The notes: generated from the letters alone by a model not told the origin. DNA of 64,000 bases from Mesorhizobium sp. M3A.F.Ca.ET.080.04.2.1 (GCF_003952525.1 NZ_CP034451.1:3224001-3288000); one strand, 5' to 3'. Positions 18,869 to 28,958 are shown, counted from the first letter of the stretch. Numbers and translations: made by a program.

Positions 18869-19507
18869 ATGGATGCGAACCATCAGATGAGCAAGGAAAG
18901 CACCAGACGCTATCATCACGGGAACTTGGTCGAGGCTCTCGTCGCGGCGACGGTAGAGATCATCGAAGAACGGGGCGTCGAGCATGTTTCCGTTCGCGAA
19001 GCGGCCAAGCGGGCAGGTGTTTCGCCCGGAGCTCCGTTTCGCCATTTCCGTTCAAAGACGGCTCTGATGACTGCGGTAGCGGAGCAGGCCATGGGCAGAC
19101 TGACCGAAGCGGTCACAGAAGCTCAGTCAAATGCCGGCGGCTGCGACCCCCTGACGGCTTTCGAGGCTATCGGTCACGGCTATTTGCGGTGGGCGCTCGC
19201 CAATCCCACGCATTTTGAGATCCTCAGCTCCCGAACACTGATCGATTTCGATTCATCCGACAGCCTGCGTGAGCAGAACAATGCCATTCGTCATCTGATG
19301 GTCGAACTGCTGACCGAGGCGCGCGTGCAGGGGCAGATTTCGAGCGGCCTGAATTTCGATCACCTCCTGCTTGGCGCGCGGGCTCTGGTCTATGGTCTGG
19401 CACGAATGGCGATCGACGGCCATTTTCCGGAGTGGCATGTCGCCGAGCCTCCCTCGGAGGCAATGAGGCACACGCTTCACCTCTTCATAAGGGAGATCGC
19501 CAAATGA
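18869..19507 (+). CDS. TetR/AcrR-family transcriptional regulator
   Basis: A protein of 212 residues from the ATG at 18869. The N-terminal helix-turn-helix reads RGVEHVSVREAAKRAGVSPGAPFRHF in two parts, then KTALMTAVAEQAM, and a C-terminal TetR_C domain with LTEAVTEAQ follows. An in-frame GTG at 18833 or ATG at 18887 are other possible starts. The R-Y-H-H-G-N-L start before the HTH is common in one TetR subgroup. It is divergent from the small secreted protein gene, its most likely target. Confidence 0.9.
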   Translation: MDANHQMSKESTRRYHHGNLVEALVAATVEIIEERGVEHVSVREAAKRAGVSPGAPFRHFRSKTALMTAVAEQAMGRLTEAVTEAQSNAGGCDPLTAFEAIGHGYLRWALANPTHFEILSSRTLIDFDSSDSLREQNNAIRHLMVELLTEARVQGQISSGLNFDHLLLGARALVYGLARMAIDGHFPEWHVAEPPSEAMRHTLHLFIREIAK

Positions 19508-19616
19508 TGAGGCGCCTCACCTGGAATTAGCGCCGCAATCGGCGGCGTTCAGCGTTCGCAATGAGAGCAAATCTAGAAGGTCGTCCGCCAACAAACTCGA
19601 CGAGTTGGAAACGAAA

Positions 19617-19693
19617 TGGCGCGCCCGAAGAGATTCGAACTCCTGACCCCCAGATTCGTAGTCTGGTGCTCTATCCAGCTGAGCTACGGGCGC
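19617..19693 (-). tRNA. tRNA-Arg(ACG)
   Basis: Read on the minus strand this is a full 77-base cloverleaf with encoded CCA (19617-19619). The acceptor stem is GCGCCCG/CGGGCGC, the anticodon stem is CCAGA/TCTGG, and the loop CTACGAA gives anticodon ACG, which decodes CGN arginine codons after A34 deamination. The T arm has TTCGAAT. There is no integrase or repeat of its 3' end nearby, so no sign of an integrated island here. Confidence 0.95.
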
Positions 19694-19848
19694 GCAACAG
19701 GCCGTGGATGACACAAGCCCCGCGATCCGATCGTGACGACCGGACGCGACGAGACGTGTTCCCTAACGACTGAATTCCGGAAAAGCAAGCCGATCCGGCA
19801 AAAGTTTTGTAGCAGGCGTTTTGGCGGCGCGGATCAGGTCGACACACC

Positions 19849-21342
19849 TCAGGCCGGGCGGCGCAGACTGCCTCGCGCTTGGTCGAGCCGCACCGGCTGA
19901 TCCGGAATGGTGACGGCGAAGGTGGTGCGGCCGCCGATCGATTCGACGAGCTCGACCGTGCCGCCATGGGCGCGGATCAGCTCATGGGCGATCGCCAGGC
20001 CGAGACCGGTGCCGCCGCTGCGCGCCGAGCCGCGGAAGGCCGCGAACAGGTTCTCGCGCGCCTTGGGCGGCAGGCCGGGGCCGGTATCGGTGACAGTGAT
20101 GCGGCTGACGCTGCCGACGCGCTCGGCCGAGACCGCCAAGCGGCGCACCACCGCGCTCTCGGTGTCGGCGGCCATCGCCTGCACCGAGTTGCGGCAAAGA
20201 TTGGTGAGCACGCGGAACAGCTGGTCGGAATCGGCGTCGACCTCGAAGGCGAGCTCGACGGCGTTGATGAACTCGATGCCTTCCTCGATGTCGAGCAGGC
20301 CATGCACATCATCGACCAGCTGGCGCAGCCGCAGGCGGCGGCGCGACGGCGCCGGCTCCTGGGTGCGGCCATAGGCGAGCACGCCCTCCGAATAGGCGAC
20401 GGCGCGATCGAGCGCGCGCAAGAGCTTCGGCGCGAAGGACTGCACGGTCGGATCCTTCACCTGGCGCAGGCGGTCCGACATCAGCTGGGCGGAGGCCAGA
20501 ATGTTGCGCATGTCGTGGTTGATCTTCGAGACCGCCAGCCCAAGGTCGGCGAGATGCTTCTGCTCGGACAGCATCTTCTGCAGCCGCTCCTGCATCTGCG
20601 ACAGCTCGCGCTCGGCGACGCCGATCTCGTCGGCGCGGGCAGCGGGACGAATGATGCGCCCGGGATCGTCGGGCGCTTCGGAAAAGGACAGGATCGAGCG
20701 CGTCATGGTGCGGATCGGCCCGATCATGATGAGGTCGATCGAGGCATAGACCAGCATGGCGGTGAACAGCGATATCAGCAGCGAGACGACGGCGACGTTG
20801 CGCGAATAGCGCAGCATCGCATTGCGGAGGCTGTAATCCGGCATGATCAGCTCGAATTCCTTGTCGCTGTCGCCGACCGGACCGAAGACGCGCAGCATGC
20901 GATTGCCGCCGAAGAACAGCGTGTCGAGCGCCCCGGTCATGCCGTTGACCAGCCCGACATTGGCGATGTCGATATGCTCGTCGACCTGCGGGGGCATGTC
21001 GGCCACGACCAACAGCCGCGAGACGCCGCCGTCGCGCACCGCGATCGCCCTGGCGCCGATGGCCATCAGCACGTCGTTCTGGGCGGCATGCGACAGCGAG
21101 TTGGGCTCGCCCTGCAGCAAAACGATCGACACCGCGGCGGCGGTGTTCAGCCGCTCCTTCAGCCAGCTCACACGGTAGCTGGCGATCCAGGGCAGGAAGA
21201 TCAGGATTTCGGCCAGCAGCACGAAGACGATGGTGAGCAGCAGAAGCTTGGTCGACAGGCCGCGCGACAGCGGCACCCGGCGCGCCGCGTTTGCCGCCGG
21301 CAGCCGTTGCTTTTCATCCGTGGGCAGAGCTTCGCTGGTCAT
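19849..21342 (-). CDS. Membrane sensor histidine kinase
   Basis: A 497-residue kinase. Two transmembrane helices (about residues 30-52 and 180-205) enclose a periplasmic sensing region, followed by a HAMP-like linker, a dimerisation helix with the phospho-acceptor His in SKINHDMRNILAS, an N box LCRNSVQAM, and G boxes DTGPGLPP and GGTGLGLAIAHEL. No response regulator is adjacent, so it is an orphan kinase in this window. It lies divergent from rpmH. Signal and target are unknown. Confidence 0.92.
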   Translation of the reverse strand: MTSEALPTDEKQRLPAANAARRVPLSRGLSTKLLLLTIVFVLLAEILIFLPWIASYRVSWLKERLNTAAAVSIVLLQGEPNSLSHAAQNDVLMAIGARAIAVRDGGVSRLLVVADMPPQVDEHIDIANVGLVNGMTGALDTLFFGGNRMLRVFGPVGDSDKEFELIMPDYSLRNAMLRYSRNVAVVSLLISLFTAMLVYASIDLIMIGPIRTMTRSILSFSEAPDDPGRIIRPAARADEIGVAERELSQMQERLQKMLSEQKHLADLGLAVSKINHDMRNILASAQLMSDRLRQVKDPTVQSFAPKLLRALDRAVAYSEGVLAYGRTQEPAPSRRRLRLRQLVDDVHGLLDIEEGIEFINAVELAFEVDADSDQLFRVLTNLCRNSVQAMAADTESAVVRRLAVSAERVGSVSRITVTDTGPGLPPKARENLFAAFRGSARSGGTGLGLAIAHELIRAHGGTVELVESIGGRTTFAVTIPDQPVRLDQARGSLRRPA

Positions 21343-21445
21343 GACGCGGTCTTCACGAAGGCTTGATCGCCAAGATTATGCGATTTGCGGCTTTTTTCCA
21401 ATTTTGTCCCTGGCGTTATGAAAAATTCCCCGCCGCGGGGCCGGA

Positions 21446-21474
21446 TTGACTTCCAAAAACCTTCTTTCTATAAG
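21446..21474 (+). promoter_or_regulatory. Strong sigma-70 promoter for rpmH-rnpA
   Basis: TTGACT (21446-21451) and TATAAG (21469-21474) are exactly 17 bases apart. This near-consensus promoter points at rpmH, which starts 118 bases later, and leaves an untranslated leader of about 110 bases. Confidence 0.7.
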
Positions 21475-21591
21475 CCCGCTCACGCTCGGGCCGTTCGTCC
21501 GGCGCGGTTTCGATCGCGCCCAAGGTCCGGCGAAGCTCCTGTTACACAGTGACAGAATCAAGAAGGGCCGCACGCCGCGGTATTAAAACAA

Positions 21592-21726
21592 ATGAAGCGT
21601 ACCTACCAACCGTCCAAACTCGTCCGCAAGCGCCGGCACGGTTTCCGTGCCCGTATGGCTACCAAGGGTGGCCGCGGCGTCGTTGCTGCCCGCCGCAACC
21701 GCGGCCGCAAGCGGCTCAGCGCCTGA
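21592..21726 (+). CDS. rpmH: 50S ribosomal protein L34
   Basis: A 44-residue basic protein starting [18 protein letters not shown] and ending GRKRLSA, the full-length sequence pattern of L34. It is followed 16 bases later by rnpA, the conserved bacterial pairing. L34 is a component of the large ribosomal subunit. Confidence 0.97.
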   Translation: MKRTYQPSKLVRKRRHGFRARMATKGGRGVVAARRNRGRKRLSA

Positions 21727-21742
21727 ACGAAAGACGAGATCG

Positions 21743-22096
21743 TTGCCCGCAACCGGCAAGCCAAAGGGACAAACTCCCGGGCGGCTTCTGAAACGCGCGG
21801 ATTTCCTAGCTGTGCGCGGCGGCGAAAAGCGCCGCGGACGGCTTTTTCTCGTCGAGGTTCTCGACCGCGGCGACCAGCTTGCGCCACGCGTCGGCTACAC
21901 CGTCACCAAGAAGGTCGGCAACGCCGTGGTGCGCAACCGCGTCCGGCGGCGGCTCAGGGAAGCCGTGCGCGTCCATGCCGCCGATGACATGGCGCCCGGT
22001 AATGACTATGTCATCGTCGGGCGCGAAGACGTGCTCGCCATTCCGTTCGGCCAGTTGAAGGCCGAACTTTCCCGCCGGCTGCGCGGCACACGATAG
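21743..22096 (+). CDS. rnpA: Ribonuclease P protein component
   Basis: About 117 residues. The basic RNA-binding signature [28 protein letters not shown] is present in the middle (the RNR motif). RnpA is the protein subunit of RNase P, which trims the 5' ends of tRNA precursors. The frame is open further upstream over rpmH, but the TTG at 21743 gives a normal N-terminus before [13 protein letters not shown]; no early in-frame ATG exists. yidC follows after 13 bases. A yidD gene, often between the two, is absent. Confidence 0.93.
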   Translation: MPATGKPKGQTPGRLLKRADFLAVRGGEKRRGRLFLVEVLDRGDQLAPRVGYTVTKKVGNAVVRNRVRRRLREAVRVHAADDMAPGNDYVIVGREDVLAIPFGQLKAELSRRLRGTR

Positions 22097-22109
22097 GCCA
22101 AGGCTTTCG

Positions 22110-23927
22110 ATGGAAAACAACCGCAATTTCTTCATCACCATTGCGCTGTCGGTGCTGATCCTGACGCTGTGGCAGGTGTTCTACATGAACCCGAAAATGG
22201 AGCAGCAGCGCGAGGCGGCCCGTATCGAGCAGCAGCGCGTGGAGGCGCAGAAGAAGGACGCGGGCACCGCCAATTCCGGCGCCGCCTCGACGCAGGCTCC
22301 GGCGCCGGGCGCCATCCCCAACGCGCCGGGCGGCGAAGCCGTCACGGCGGCCAGCCGCGACCAGGCTATTGCGGCGACGAAGCGCATCAGGATCGACACG
22401 CCGAGCCTCGAGGGCTCGATCAACCTGACCGGCGCGCGCCTCGACGACATCAAGCTCAAGCACTACACCGAGACGGTCGACAAGAACTCGCCCGAGATCC
22501 AGTTGCTCAACCCGCAGGCGCTGCCCACCGGCTATTTCGCCGAGATCGGCTTCGTCGGCAGCGACAAGACCGGCACGGTGCCGGGCGCCGACACGGTGTG
22601 GAGCGTCGACGGCAATCCGACGCTGACGGCATCGTCGCCGGTGACGCTGACCTTCACCAACGACAAGGGCCTGACCTTCAAGCGCACCATCTCGGTCGAC
22701 AATGATTACATGTTCACCGTGTCCGACACGGTGCAGAACTCGGGAACCGCTGCCGTCAGCCTGTTCAACTATGGGCGCGTCACACGCTACGACAAGCCTG
22801 CCGTCGCCAGCACCTATGTGCTGCATGAAGGCCTGATCGGCGTCACGGGGACGGAGGGGCTGACGGAATACAAATACGCGGCGATCGAAAAGGACAAGGA
22901 AGTCAAGCCAGGCAAGTCGACCGACGGCTGGCTGGGCATCACCGACAAATACTGGGCCGTCACCCTGGTGCCGACCGAGAAGCAGCCCTTCCAGCCGCGC
23001 TACGGGTTTTTCGAGGACGGGCGCCACCGCTATCAGTCCGACTTCCTCACCGACGCGATCAATGTCGACGCCGGCCAGTCCGCGACTGTCGAGACGGAGA
23101 TTTTCGCCGGCGCCAAGGAAGTCGCCAAGATCAACGCTTATGAGGCTGACCGGCACATTCGCCAGTTCAACCTGCTGATCGACTGGGGCTGGTTCTATTT
23201 CATCACCAAGCCGATGTTCTGGCTGATCGACACGCTGTACAAATTCTTCGGCAATTTCGGCCTGGCCATCCTGGCCACCACCGTCATCGTCAAGGCCATC
23301 TTCTTCCCGCTCGCCAACAAGTCCTACGCGTCGATGGCGAACATGAAGAAGGTGCAGCCGAAGATGCTCGAGATCCGCGAGAAATACGCGGACGACAAGA
23401 TGAAGCAGCAGCAGGCGATGATGGAGCTCTACAAGACGGAGAAGATCAATCCGCTGGCCGGCTGCTGGCCGGTGGCGCTGCAGATCCCGGTCTTCTTCTC
23501 GCTCTACAAGGTGCTCTACATCACCATAGAGATGCGGCACGCGCCGTTCTTCGGCTGGATCCATGACCTTGCGGCGCCCGATCCGACGTCGGTCTTCAAC
23601 CTGTTCGGCTTGCTACCCTTCGCGGCTCCGGCTTTCCTGCCGCATATGGGCGCCTGGGCGGTGGTGATGGGCATCACCATGTTCCTGCAGATGCGCATGA
23701 ACCCAGCGCCGCCGGACCCGACCCAGGCCATGATCTTCACCTGGATGCCGGTGGTCTTCACCTTCATGATGGGCAGCTTCCCGGCCGGCCTGGTCATCTA
23801 CTGGGCCTGGAACAACCTGCTCTCGATCCTACAGCAGGGCGTGATCATGAAGCGCCAGGGCGCCAAGATCGAGTTGTGGGACAATCTGGCGGCGATCTTT
23901 CGCAAGAAACCATCGCCGGCGGAGTAG
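22110..23927 (+). CDS. yidC: Membrane protein insertase YidC
   Basis: A 605-residue protein with an N-terminal transmembrane anchor (about residues 6-24), a large periplasmic domain (residues 60-350) and the conserved five-helix insertase core starting near residue 365, including KKVQPKMLEIREKYADD and NPLAGCWPVALQIPVFFSLY. YidC inserts inner-membrane proteins alone or with SecYEG. It is the third gene of rpmH-rnpA-yidC and is followed by a strong terminator. Confidence 0.97.
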   Translation: MENNRNFFITIALSVLILTLWQVFYMNPKMEQQREAARIEQQRVEAQKKDAGTANSGAASTQAPAPGAIPNAPGGEAVTAASRDQAIAATKRIRIDTPSLEGSINLTGARLDDIKLKHYTETVDKNSPEIQLLNPQALPTGYFAEIGFVGSDKTGTVPGADTVWSVDGNPTLTASSPVTLTFTNDKGLTFKRTISVDNDYMFTVSDTVQNSGTAAVSLFNYGRVTRYDKPAVASTYVLHEGLIGVTGTEGLTEYKYAAIEKDKEVKPGKSTDGWLGITDKYWAVTLVPTEKQPFQPRYGFFEDGRHRYQSDFLTDAINVDAGQSATVETEIFAGAKEVAKINAYEADRHIRQFNLLIDWGWFYFITKPMFWLIDTLYKFFGNFGLAILATTVIVKAIFFPLANKSYASMANMKKVQPKMLEIREKYADDKMKQQQAMMELYKTEKINPLAGCWPVALQIPVFFSLYKVLYITIEMRHAPFFGWIHDLAAPDPTSVFNLFGLLPFAAPAFLPHMGAWAVVMGITMFLQMRMNPAPPDPTQAMIFTWMPVVFTFMMGSFPAGLVIYWAWNNLLSILQQGVIMKRQGAKIELWDNLAAIFRKKPSPAE

Positions 23928-23952
23928 CCGGCCCCCGAGAACCTCGATTGCA

Positions 23953-23979
23953 AGAACCCCGGCTCGACCGGGGTTTTTG
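23953..23979 (+). terminator. Rho-independent terminator after yidC
   Basis: AACCCCGG (23955-23962) pairs with CCGGGGTT (23968-23975) around a 5-base loop and is followed by TTTTT. Classic form and position 27 bases after the yidC stop. Confidence 0.9.
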
Positions 23980-24262
23980 CTGTCGTCGCTTCCTCGAGGC
24001 AATTCCCGCACGGACGACATTACTCATGCTGGAATAGCCTTGGCTGAAACTCCGGCCCGCCATCTCTCGTAGCTTTCCAGTCCTCCCCACTAAGGCCGCG
24101 ACGGCTTCCGGCGCAGCGTCGCCGGTGTTTGGGAGGCCGTGCGGCAGGGGTCCCGCGCTGCTTCGCGGGATCCCGACTCATCGCGCCTGTCTGCGCCAGG
24201 TAGACCACCGGTCGCGCATCGCTATAAGCTCCATCCCCTGCAAGGGTGGACGGAGCCAGCCG
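23980..24262. other. Gene-free remainder of the yidC-acetyltransferase gap
   Basis: The full intergenic gap is 335 bases and includes the yidC terminator. In the remainder I see no convincing coding frame and no member of the repeat families; it probably holds the promoter for the acetyltransferase-engB pair, which I could not place. Confidence 0.45.
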
Positions 24263-24901
24263 ATGACCGGACCCAATCCCAATATCAAGCATCCGATCCC
24301 GATGCATCCGCGCGTCGGCTTTTTGAAAGGACTGGTGAGCGCGCCCAACATCGAGGTCGGCGACTTCACCTATTATGACGACCCCGACGGTCCCGACAAA
24401 TTCGCCGAAAAATGCGTGCTGCATCACTACCCCTTCATCGGCGACAGGCTGATCATCGGCAAATTCTGCGCCATCGCCGAGGGCGCACGCTTCATCATGA
24501 ACGGCGCCAACCACGCGATGTCAGGCTTCTCGACCTATCCGTTCAACATCTTCGGCCATGGCTGGGAGCAAGGTTTCGACCCGCAGACATGGTCGAAGGA
24601 GATCCGCGGCGACACGATCGTGGGCAACGACGTATGGATCGGCATGGATGCGGTGATCATGCCCGGCGTAAAGGTGGGCCACGGCGTCATCGTCGCCGCG
24701 AAATCGGTTGTCACGCACGACGTGCCGCCCTATGCGATCGTCGCCGGCAACGCGGCCAAGGTGGTAAAGATGCGCTTCGACGATTTTACGGTGCGACGGC
24801 TTTTGAAGGCGGCCTGGTGGGATTGGCCGGTCGACAAGATCGGCCGCAACCTCGACGCCATCCGTGGCGCCGACATTTCAATGCTGGAGGCCGCGGTTTG
24901 A
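24263..24901 (+). CDS. CatB/Vat-family hexapeptide-repeat O-acetyltransferase
   Basis: A 212-residue left-handed beta-helix protein. [16 protein letters not shown], then [12 protein letters not shown] with the catalytic His, and [16 protein letters not shown] match the xenobiotic acetyltransferase (Vat/CatB) family, which acetylates virginiamycin or chloramphenicol in some members. Many chromosomal members have unknown substrates, so resistance should not be assumed. The ATG at 24263 follows CGGAG. Its TGA overlaps the TTG start of engB. Confidence 0.88.
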   Translation: MTGPNPNIKHPIPMHPRVGFLKGLVSAPNIEVGDFTYYDDPDGPDKFAEKCVLHHYPFIGDRLIIGKFCAIAEGARFIMNGANHAMSGFSTYPFNIFGHGWEQGFDPQTWSKEIRGDTIVGNDVWIGMDAVIMPGVKVGHGVIVAAKSVVTHDVPPYAIVAGNAAKVVKMRFDDFTVRRLLKAAWWDWPVDKIGRNLDAIRGADISMLEAAV

Positions 24902-25569
24902 ACGCGCAGGATAAAACCACGACCGAAACTGCGATAAGTCCGGAGCTGTTCAGCCGCGCGTGGATCTTCATCCGCGGCGTGCCTTCGATGAAGTTCCTGC
25001 CGCCGGAAGGGCCGCCGGAGATCGCCTTTGCCGGCCGTTCCAACGTCGGCAAGTCGTCGCTGATCAATGCGCTGGTCGGCCACAAAGGCTTGGCCCGGAC
25101 CTCCAACACGCCGGGTCGCACGCAGGAGCTAAACTATTTCGTGCCGGACGGATTCTCCGGCGAAGGCGCCGACCTGCCGCCGATGGCGCTGGTCGACATG
25201 CCGGGCTACGGCTATGCCAGCGCGCCGAAAGACAAGGTCGACGCCTGGACGAAGCTGATCTTCGAATATCTGCAGGGGCGCGTGACGCTGAAGCGCGTCT
25301 ATGTGCTGATCGACGCCCGCCACGGCATCAAGGCCAAGGACGAGGAAGTGCTGTCGCTGCTCGACAAGGCAGCGGTGTCCTACCAGATCGTGCTGACCAA
25401 GACCGACAAGATCAAGGCGGCGGGCGTGCCGAAGCTGATCGAGGAGACATTGGCCAAGATCAGGAAGCGGCCGGCGGCGTTTCCGGCGGTTCTGGCGACC
25501 TCTTCGGAAAAAGCCGCAGGGCTCGAGGAGCTGCGCGCGGCGATCGCGCTGGTGGCGAACGGCGGCTGA
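24898..25569 (+). CDS. engB: Ribosome biogenesis GTPase EngB/YihA
   Basis: A 223-residue GTPase of EngB length. G1 [17 protein letters not shown]2/G3 [11 protein letters not shown] and [13 protein letters not shown]4 LTKTDKIK and G5 ATSSEK are all present. EngB helps assemble the large ribosomal subunit. The start is TTG at 24898, which overlaps the previous stop (TTGA) and means the two genes are coupled; the frame is open further upstream but only as a shadow of the acetyltransferase. In many rhizobia argB follows engB; here argB lies about 13 kb away at 38637. Confidence 0.95.
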   Translation: MNAQDKTTTETAISPELFSRAWIFIRGVPSMKFLPPEGPPEIAFAGRSNVGKSSLINALVGHKGLARTSNTPGRTQELNYFVPDGFSGEGADLPPMALVDMPGYGYASAPKDKVDAWTKLIFEYLQGRVTLKRVYVLIDARHGIKAKDEEVLSLLDKAAVSYQIVLTKTDKIKAAGVPKLIEETLAKIRKRPAAFPAVLATSSEKAAGLEELRAAIALVANGG

Positions 25570-25592
25570 AGACCCTTCCTGCGGCCATCTTT

Positions 25593-25617
25593 GGATCGGA
25601 CTCCACTCGCCCGATCC
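25593..25617. terminator. Possible weak terminator between convergent engB and ftsK
   Basis: GGATCGG (25593-25599) pairs with CCGATCC (25611-25617). No T run follows on either strand, so a role in termination is uncertain. Confidence 0.3.
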
Positions 25618-25626
25618 ACGCCCTGC

Positions 25627-28029
25627 TCAATCCGTCTCGTCGCGTTCCGGCGCAGGCTCGCGCCGGCCGGTCAGGATCTCACGCTTGCCGACATGGTTGG
25701 GGGCGCCGACCAAGCCTTCCTTCTCCATACGCTCGACCAGCGAGGCGGCGCGGTTGTAGCCGATGCCGAGGCGGCGCTGGATGTAGGAGGTCGAGCATTT
25801 CTTGTCGCGCTTGACCACTTTGACCGCCTCCTCGAAAAGGCCGTCGCCATCCTCGGCGTCGATCGAGCCCTTGTCGAAGACCGGGCCAGTATCGGCCGTC
25901 TCTTCCTCCGTTTCCTCCTCGGCAGTGACCGTATCAAGGTATTCGGGACGGCCTTGCGCCTTCAGATGCGCAACGACGTGCTCGACCTCGAGGTCGGAGA
26001 CGAAGGGGCCATGCACGCGCGCGATGCGCCCGCCGCCGGCCATGTGCAGCATGTCGCCCTGGCCGAGCAGTTGCTCGGCCCCTTGCTCGCCCAGGATGGT
26101 GCGGCTGTCGATCTTGGAGGTCACCTGGAAAGAGATGCGGGTGGGGAAATTGGCCTTGATCGTGCCGGTGATGACATCGACCGAGGGGCGCTGCGTTGCC
26201 ATGATCAGATGAATGCCGGCGGCACGGGCCATCTGCGCCAGCCGCTGGATGGCGCCCTCGATCTCCTTGCCGGCCACCATCATCAGGTCGGCCATCTCAT
26301 CGACGATGATGACGATGTAGGGCATAGGCGCGAGGTCGATCTCCTGATCCTCGAACAGCGGTTCGCCGGTGCCCTTCTCGAAACCGACCTGCACCTGCAT
26401 GACGACGGTCTCGCCCTTGTCGCGGGCGGTCGCGGCGCGCTGGTTGTATCCGTCTATGTTGCGCACGCCGAGGCGCGCCATCTTGCGATAGCGGTCCTCC
26501 ATCTCGCGCACCGCCCATTTGAGCGCGGTGACCGCCTTCTTGGAATCGGTGACGACGGGCGTGAGCAGATGCGGAATGCCGTCATAGACGGACAGTTCCA
26601 GCATCTTGGGATCGACCATGATGAGGCGGCATTCCTCCGGTTTCATCCGGTAGAGCAGCGACAGGATCATGGTGTTGATGGCGACCGACTTGCCCGAACC
26701 GGTGGTGCCCGCGACCAGCAGATGCGGCATCTTGGCCAGTTCGGCGATCACCGGCTCGCCGCCGATCGTTTTGCCGAGGCCCAGCGCCAGCTTGCAGGAC
26801 GTGTTGCGGAAGCCGGGCGATTCGATCAGCTCGCGGAAATACACCGTTTCACGCGTTTCATTGGGCAGTTCGATGCCGATGACGTTGCGGCCCGGCACCA
26901 CGGCAACGCGGGCCGAGACGGCCGACATCGAACGGGCGATGTCGTCGGCCAATCCGATGACGCGGCTGGATTTCACGCCTGGCGCCGGCTCGAACTCGTA
27001 GAGGGTGACGACCGGACCCGGCCGGACGTGGATGATCTCGCCCTTGACGCCGAAATCCTCCAGCACGCTTTCAAGCAGATCGGCATTCTGTTCCATCCGC
27101 TCCTGCGACATGTAGAAGCCCTGGCCTTCCGGCGGCATCTGCAGCAATTCCTCGGAAGGAAGCGCATAGCCCTCCGAAACGGCCGCCGGCACCGCCTTGC
27201 CGGCGACAGGCAGGGAGGGCGCCGGCTTCGCGGGCCGGGCGCGCTTTGTCTCGGAAACCGGCACAACGGCTGCCGCTGCGGGGGCGCGCGATGCAACCTC
27301 CTCATGGTCGGCCGGGAGAACGGCGGGCGCGCCGGCCGGGGGCGTCACCGAAGCAGGGCTTGCGGCCGACCCGTTCGAACGCCATTCGATGACGCGGTAG
27401 AGCGAGGTTGCCTCTCCGCTGGAGACGGAGCGCGCGGGGCCCGGCTGCGCCGAAGGATGCGCCGTTGCGGCAGCGACAGGCCGCGCCGGTTCGTTCAGGC
27501 GGGCCCGCGCCAGGCGCTCGGCGAGGAAAGGCATGCTGAACTCGAAAAACGCATGATCGGAAAGATAGGACCAACGCATTTTCGGCTGCGGCTTCTGCGC
27601 GGGCGCGGCGACCGCGCACGGCGGCCCGGCTGCAGCGGCGGAAGCCGCGGCGGGAGTTGCACTGACTGGATTGGTAGCCTGAGCCGGCGTCGCGGGGCGG
27701 AGGGAATCAGCGGCGGTGGCGGCCGCCTTGGCTGGCGCCTCATCGTCCGGCTGTGGCGCAGGCCGCTTGTCGCAATCCGGCGTGCGGGTGAACCGCACAT
27801 TGGGGGCGAGGAAGAAATATTGCTGCCAGGCGGCACCGCCGAACTCGCCGCCAGGCGAATCGGACGAGGCGGTATGCGATTCGCTTCCGACCGCCGTGCG
27901 CAGCGGGACGACCTCTCCCTGCGGCGAAGCCGCGCTGTGGCGCCGCGCCTCTTGCGGACGGCGGAAATCGTCATTGCCGTCCGTGGAAACACCGGGAGGA
28001 TTGGCACGGGAAAAGCGCATGGAAGTCAT
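25627..28029 (-). CDS. ftsK: FtsK/SpoIIIE-family DNA translocase lacking membrane helices
   Basis: An 800-residue protein. The first ~300 residues are Pro/Ala-rich and low in complexity with no transmembrane helices. Then come the FtsK alpha domain, the motor with Walker A GTTGSGKS (about residues 440-447) and Walker [15 protein letters not shown], and a C-terminal gamma winged-helix domain ([19 protein letters not shown]) that reads KOPS polarity sites. FtsK moves chromosome ends at division. The standard four-helix anchor is missing, so this may be the second, soluble paralogue seen in some rhizobia. ATG at 28029 or 28020 could be the start. Confidence 0.92.
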   Translation of the reverse strand: MTSMRFSRANPPGVSTDGNDDFRRPQEARRHSAASPQGEVVPLRTAVGSESHTASSDSPGGEFGGAAWQQYFFLAPNVRFTRTPDCDKRPAPQPDDEAPAKAAATAADSLRPATPAQATNPVSATPAAASAAAAGPPCAVAAPAQKPQPKMRWSYLSDHAFFEFSMPFLAERLARARLNEPARPVAAATAHPSAQPGPARSVSSGEATSLYRVIEWRSNGSAASPASVTPPAGAPAVLPADHEEVASRAPAAAAVVPVSETKRARPAKPAPSLPVAGKAVPAAVSEGYALPSEELLQMPPEGQGFYMSQERMEQNADLLESVLEDFGVKGEIIHVRPGPVVTLYEFEPAPGVKSSRVIGLADDIARSMSAVSARVAVVPGRNVIGIELPNETRETVYFRELIESPGFRNTSCKLALGLGKTIGGEPVIAELAKMPHLLVAGTTGSGKSVAINTMILSLLYRMKPEECRLIMVDPKMLELSVYDGIPHLLTPVVTDSKKAVTALKWAVREMEDRYRKMARLGVRNIDGYNQRAATARDKGETVVMQVQVGFEKGTGEPLFEDQEIDLAPMPYIVIIVDEMADLMMVAGKEIEGAIQRLAQMARAAGIHLIMATQRPSVDVITGTIKANFPTRISFQVTSKIDSRTILGEQGAEQLLGQGDMLHMAGGGRIARVHGPFVSDLEVEHVVAHLKAQGRPEYLDTVTAEEETEEETADTGPVFDKGSIDAEDGDGLFEEAVKVVKRDKKCSTSYIQRRLGIGYNRAASLVERMEKEGLVGAPNHVGKREILTGRREPAPERDETD

Positions 28030-28182
28030 ACTCGGGACTCTTCAAAGGAACAGGTCCCGAGACATAGGAAGCGATGGTTAACAAGCTCTTCCGATCGGCT
28101 CGGCCAACAGGCTGATCCACGAGCCAATTTTCGAACGAGGAGAGCGCGTGCCATTGCCCGGACACCGTGCTTGATCTGTCGA

Positions 28183-28236
28183 CGTCGTCCTAGGCGAAGC
28201 AAGGAGCGAAGCGACGTGGGCAGACCATAGGATGAA
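28183..28236. repeat. Half copy of the 150-160 bp dispersed element (D3)
   Basis: CGTCGTCCTAGGCGAAGC, then AAGGAGCGAAGCGACG and ATAGGATG match the left half of the elements at 9642 and 57803. The right half with the CTCGGG/CCCGAG hairpin is missing. It lies between ftsK and the tetR gene at 28263. Confidence 0.65.
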
Positions 28237-28262
28237 GAACTGACAGGCATAAGGCGCCTGGA

Positions 28263-28958
28263 TCATGCGGTCCGTGCCTGCTCCTCGGCGGCAAGCTTCT
28301 CGGTGCCGTAGGCCTTCAGGAAGACATCGACTCCCGACTTCACCACATGCTCGATCTCGGCCTGGCTCGGCGCCTTGCTGCGATAGGAAAAGATGCACTG
28401 GCGGAACAGGCCGGCAAGGCAGAGTTCGGTAAATTGATAGGCGGCAAGATCGACGTCGTCGATCTTGAGCAGGCCGCGTTCGATGGCCGCGTTGAGGAAC
28501 AGCATGACCTTGTCATGGCCGCGCTTGGGGCCACGCTCGTAGAAGCGCGCGCCGAGCTCGGGAATCCGGTCGGCGGCGCCAACGACGGTGCGCTGCGCCT
28601 GGATGACCTTGGCAGAAGTGATCTTGACCGACAAAATCGTGCCGAACTTGACCAGCGTCTTGCGCAGGTCGTCGAAATGGTCGAGCACCTCGTACATGTT
28701 CTTGAAGATGGTGCCGCGCTCTTCCTCGATGAGCGCCTCGAACAGCTCTTCCTTGTTGGCGAAATAGACATAGATCGTGCCCTTCGACACGCCGGCCTCG
28801 CGCGTGATGTCGTTCATCGACGCGGCCTCGAAACCCTTGTCGATGAAGACACGGCGTGCGCCTTCGATGATCTGGGCGCGCTTTATCGGATCCTGCCCGG
28901 CGGCCGGGCGGCCTTTGCGCGTGTCCAGCAGATCGCGATCGGCTGTCGTTTCGACCAT
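28263..28958 (-). CDS. TetR/AcrR-family repressor of the efflux operon
   Basis: A 231-residue TetR protein: HTH at about residues 30-60 (SMNDITREAGVSKGTIYVYF) and the effector-binding C-terminal domain after KNMYEVLDHFDDLRKT. Start ATG at 28958 has GAGGT at proper spacing; an in-frame GTG at 28967 overlaps that site. It is divergent from the HlyD/MFS efflux genes, and two near-identical dyads in the gap give it probable operators for itself and the efflux operon. Confidence 0.93.
   Translation of the reverse strand: MVETTADRDLLDTRKGRPAAGQDPIKRAQIIEGARRVFIDKGFEAASMNDITREAGVSKGTIYVYFANKEELFEALIEEERGTIFKNMYEVLDHFDDLRKTLVKFGTILSVKITSAKVIQAQRTVVGAADRIPELGARFYERGPKRGHDKVMLFLNAAIERGLLKIDDVDLAAYQFTELCLAGLFRQCIFSYRSKAPSQAEIEHVVKSGVDVFLKAYGTEKLAAEEQARTA

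Noticed and set aside
19617..19693. tRNA-Arg as an integration site for a genomic island
   Set aside because: No integrase gene and no second copy of the tRNA 3' end was found by eye within the window.
24412..24897. N-terminal extension of EngB by 162 codons
   Set aside because: Out-of-frame shadow of the acetyltransferase; EngB of normal length starts at TTG 24898.
24263..24901. Antibiotic resistance call for the CatB/Vat-like acetyltransferase
   Set aside because: The fold matches the family, but many chromosomal members have no resistance role and nothing in the context supports one.
25591..28230. Open frame of 879 codons on the plus strand
   Set aside because: It lies opposite ftsK, is rich in His/Arg/Asp in the manner of antisense frames of high-GC genes, and has no domain; ftsK shows all motor motifs.
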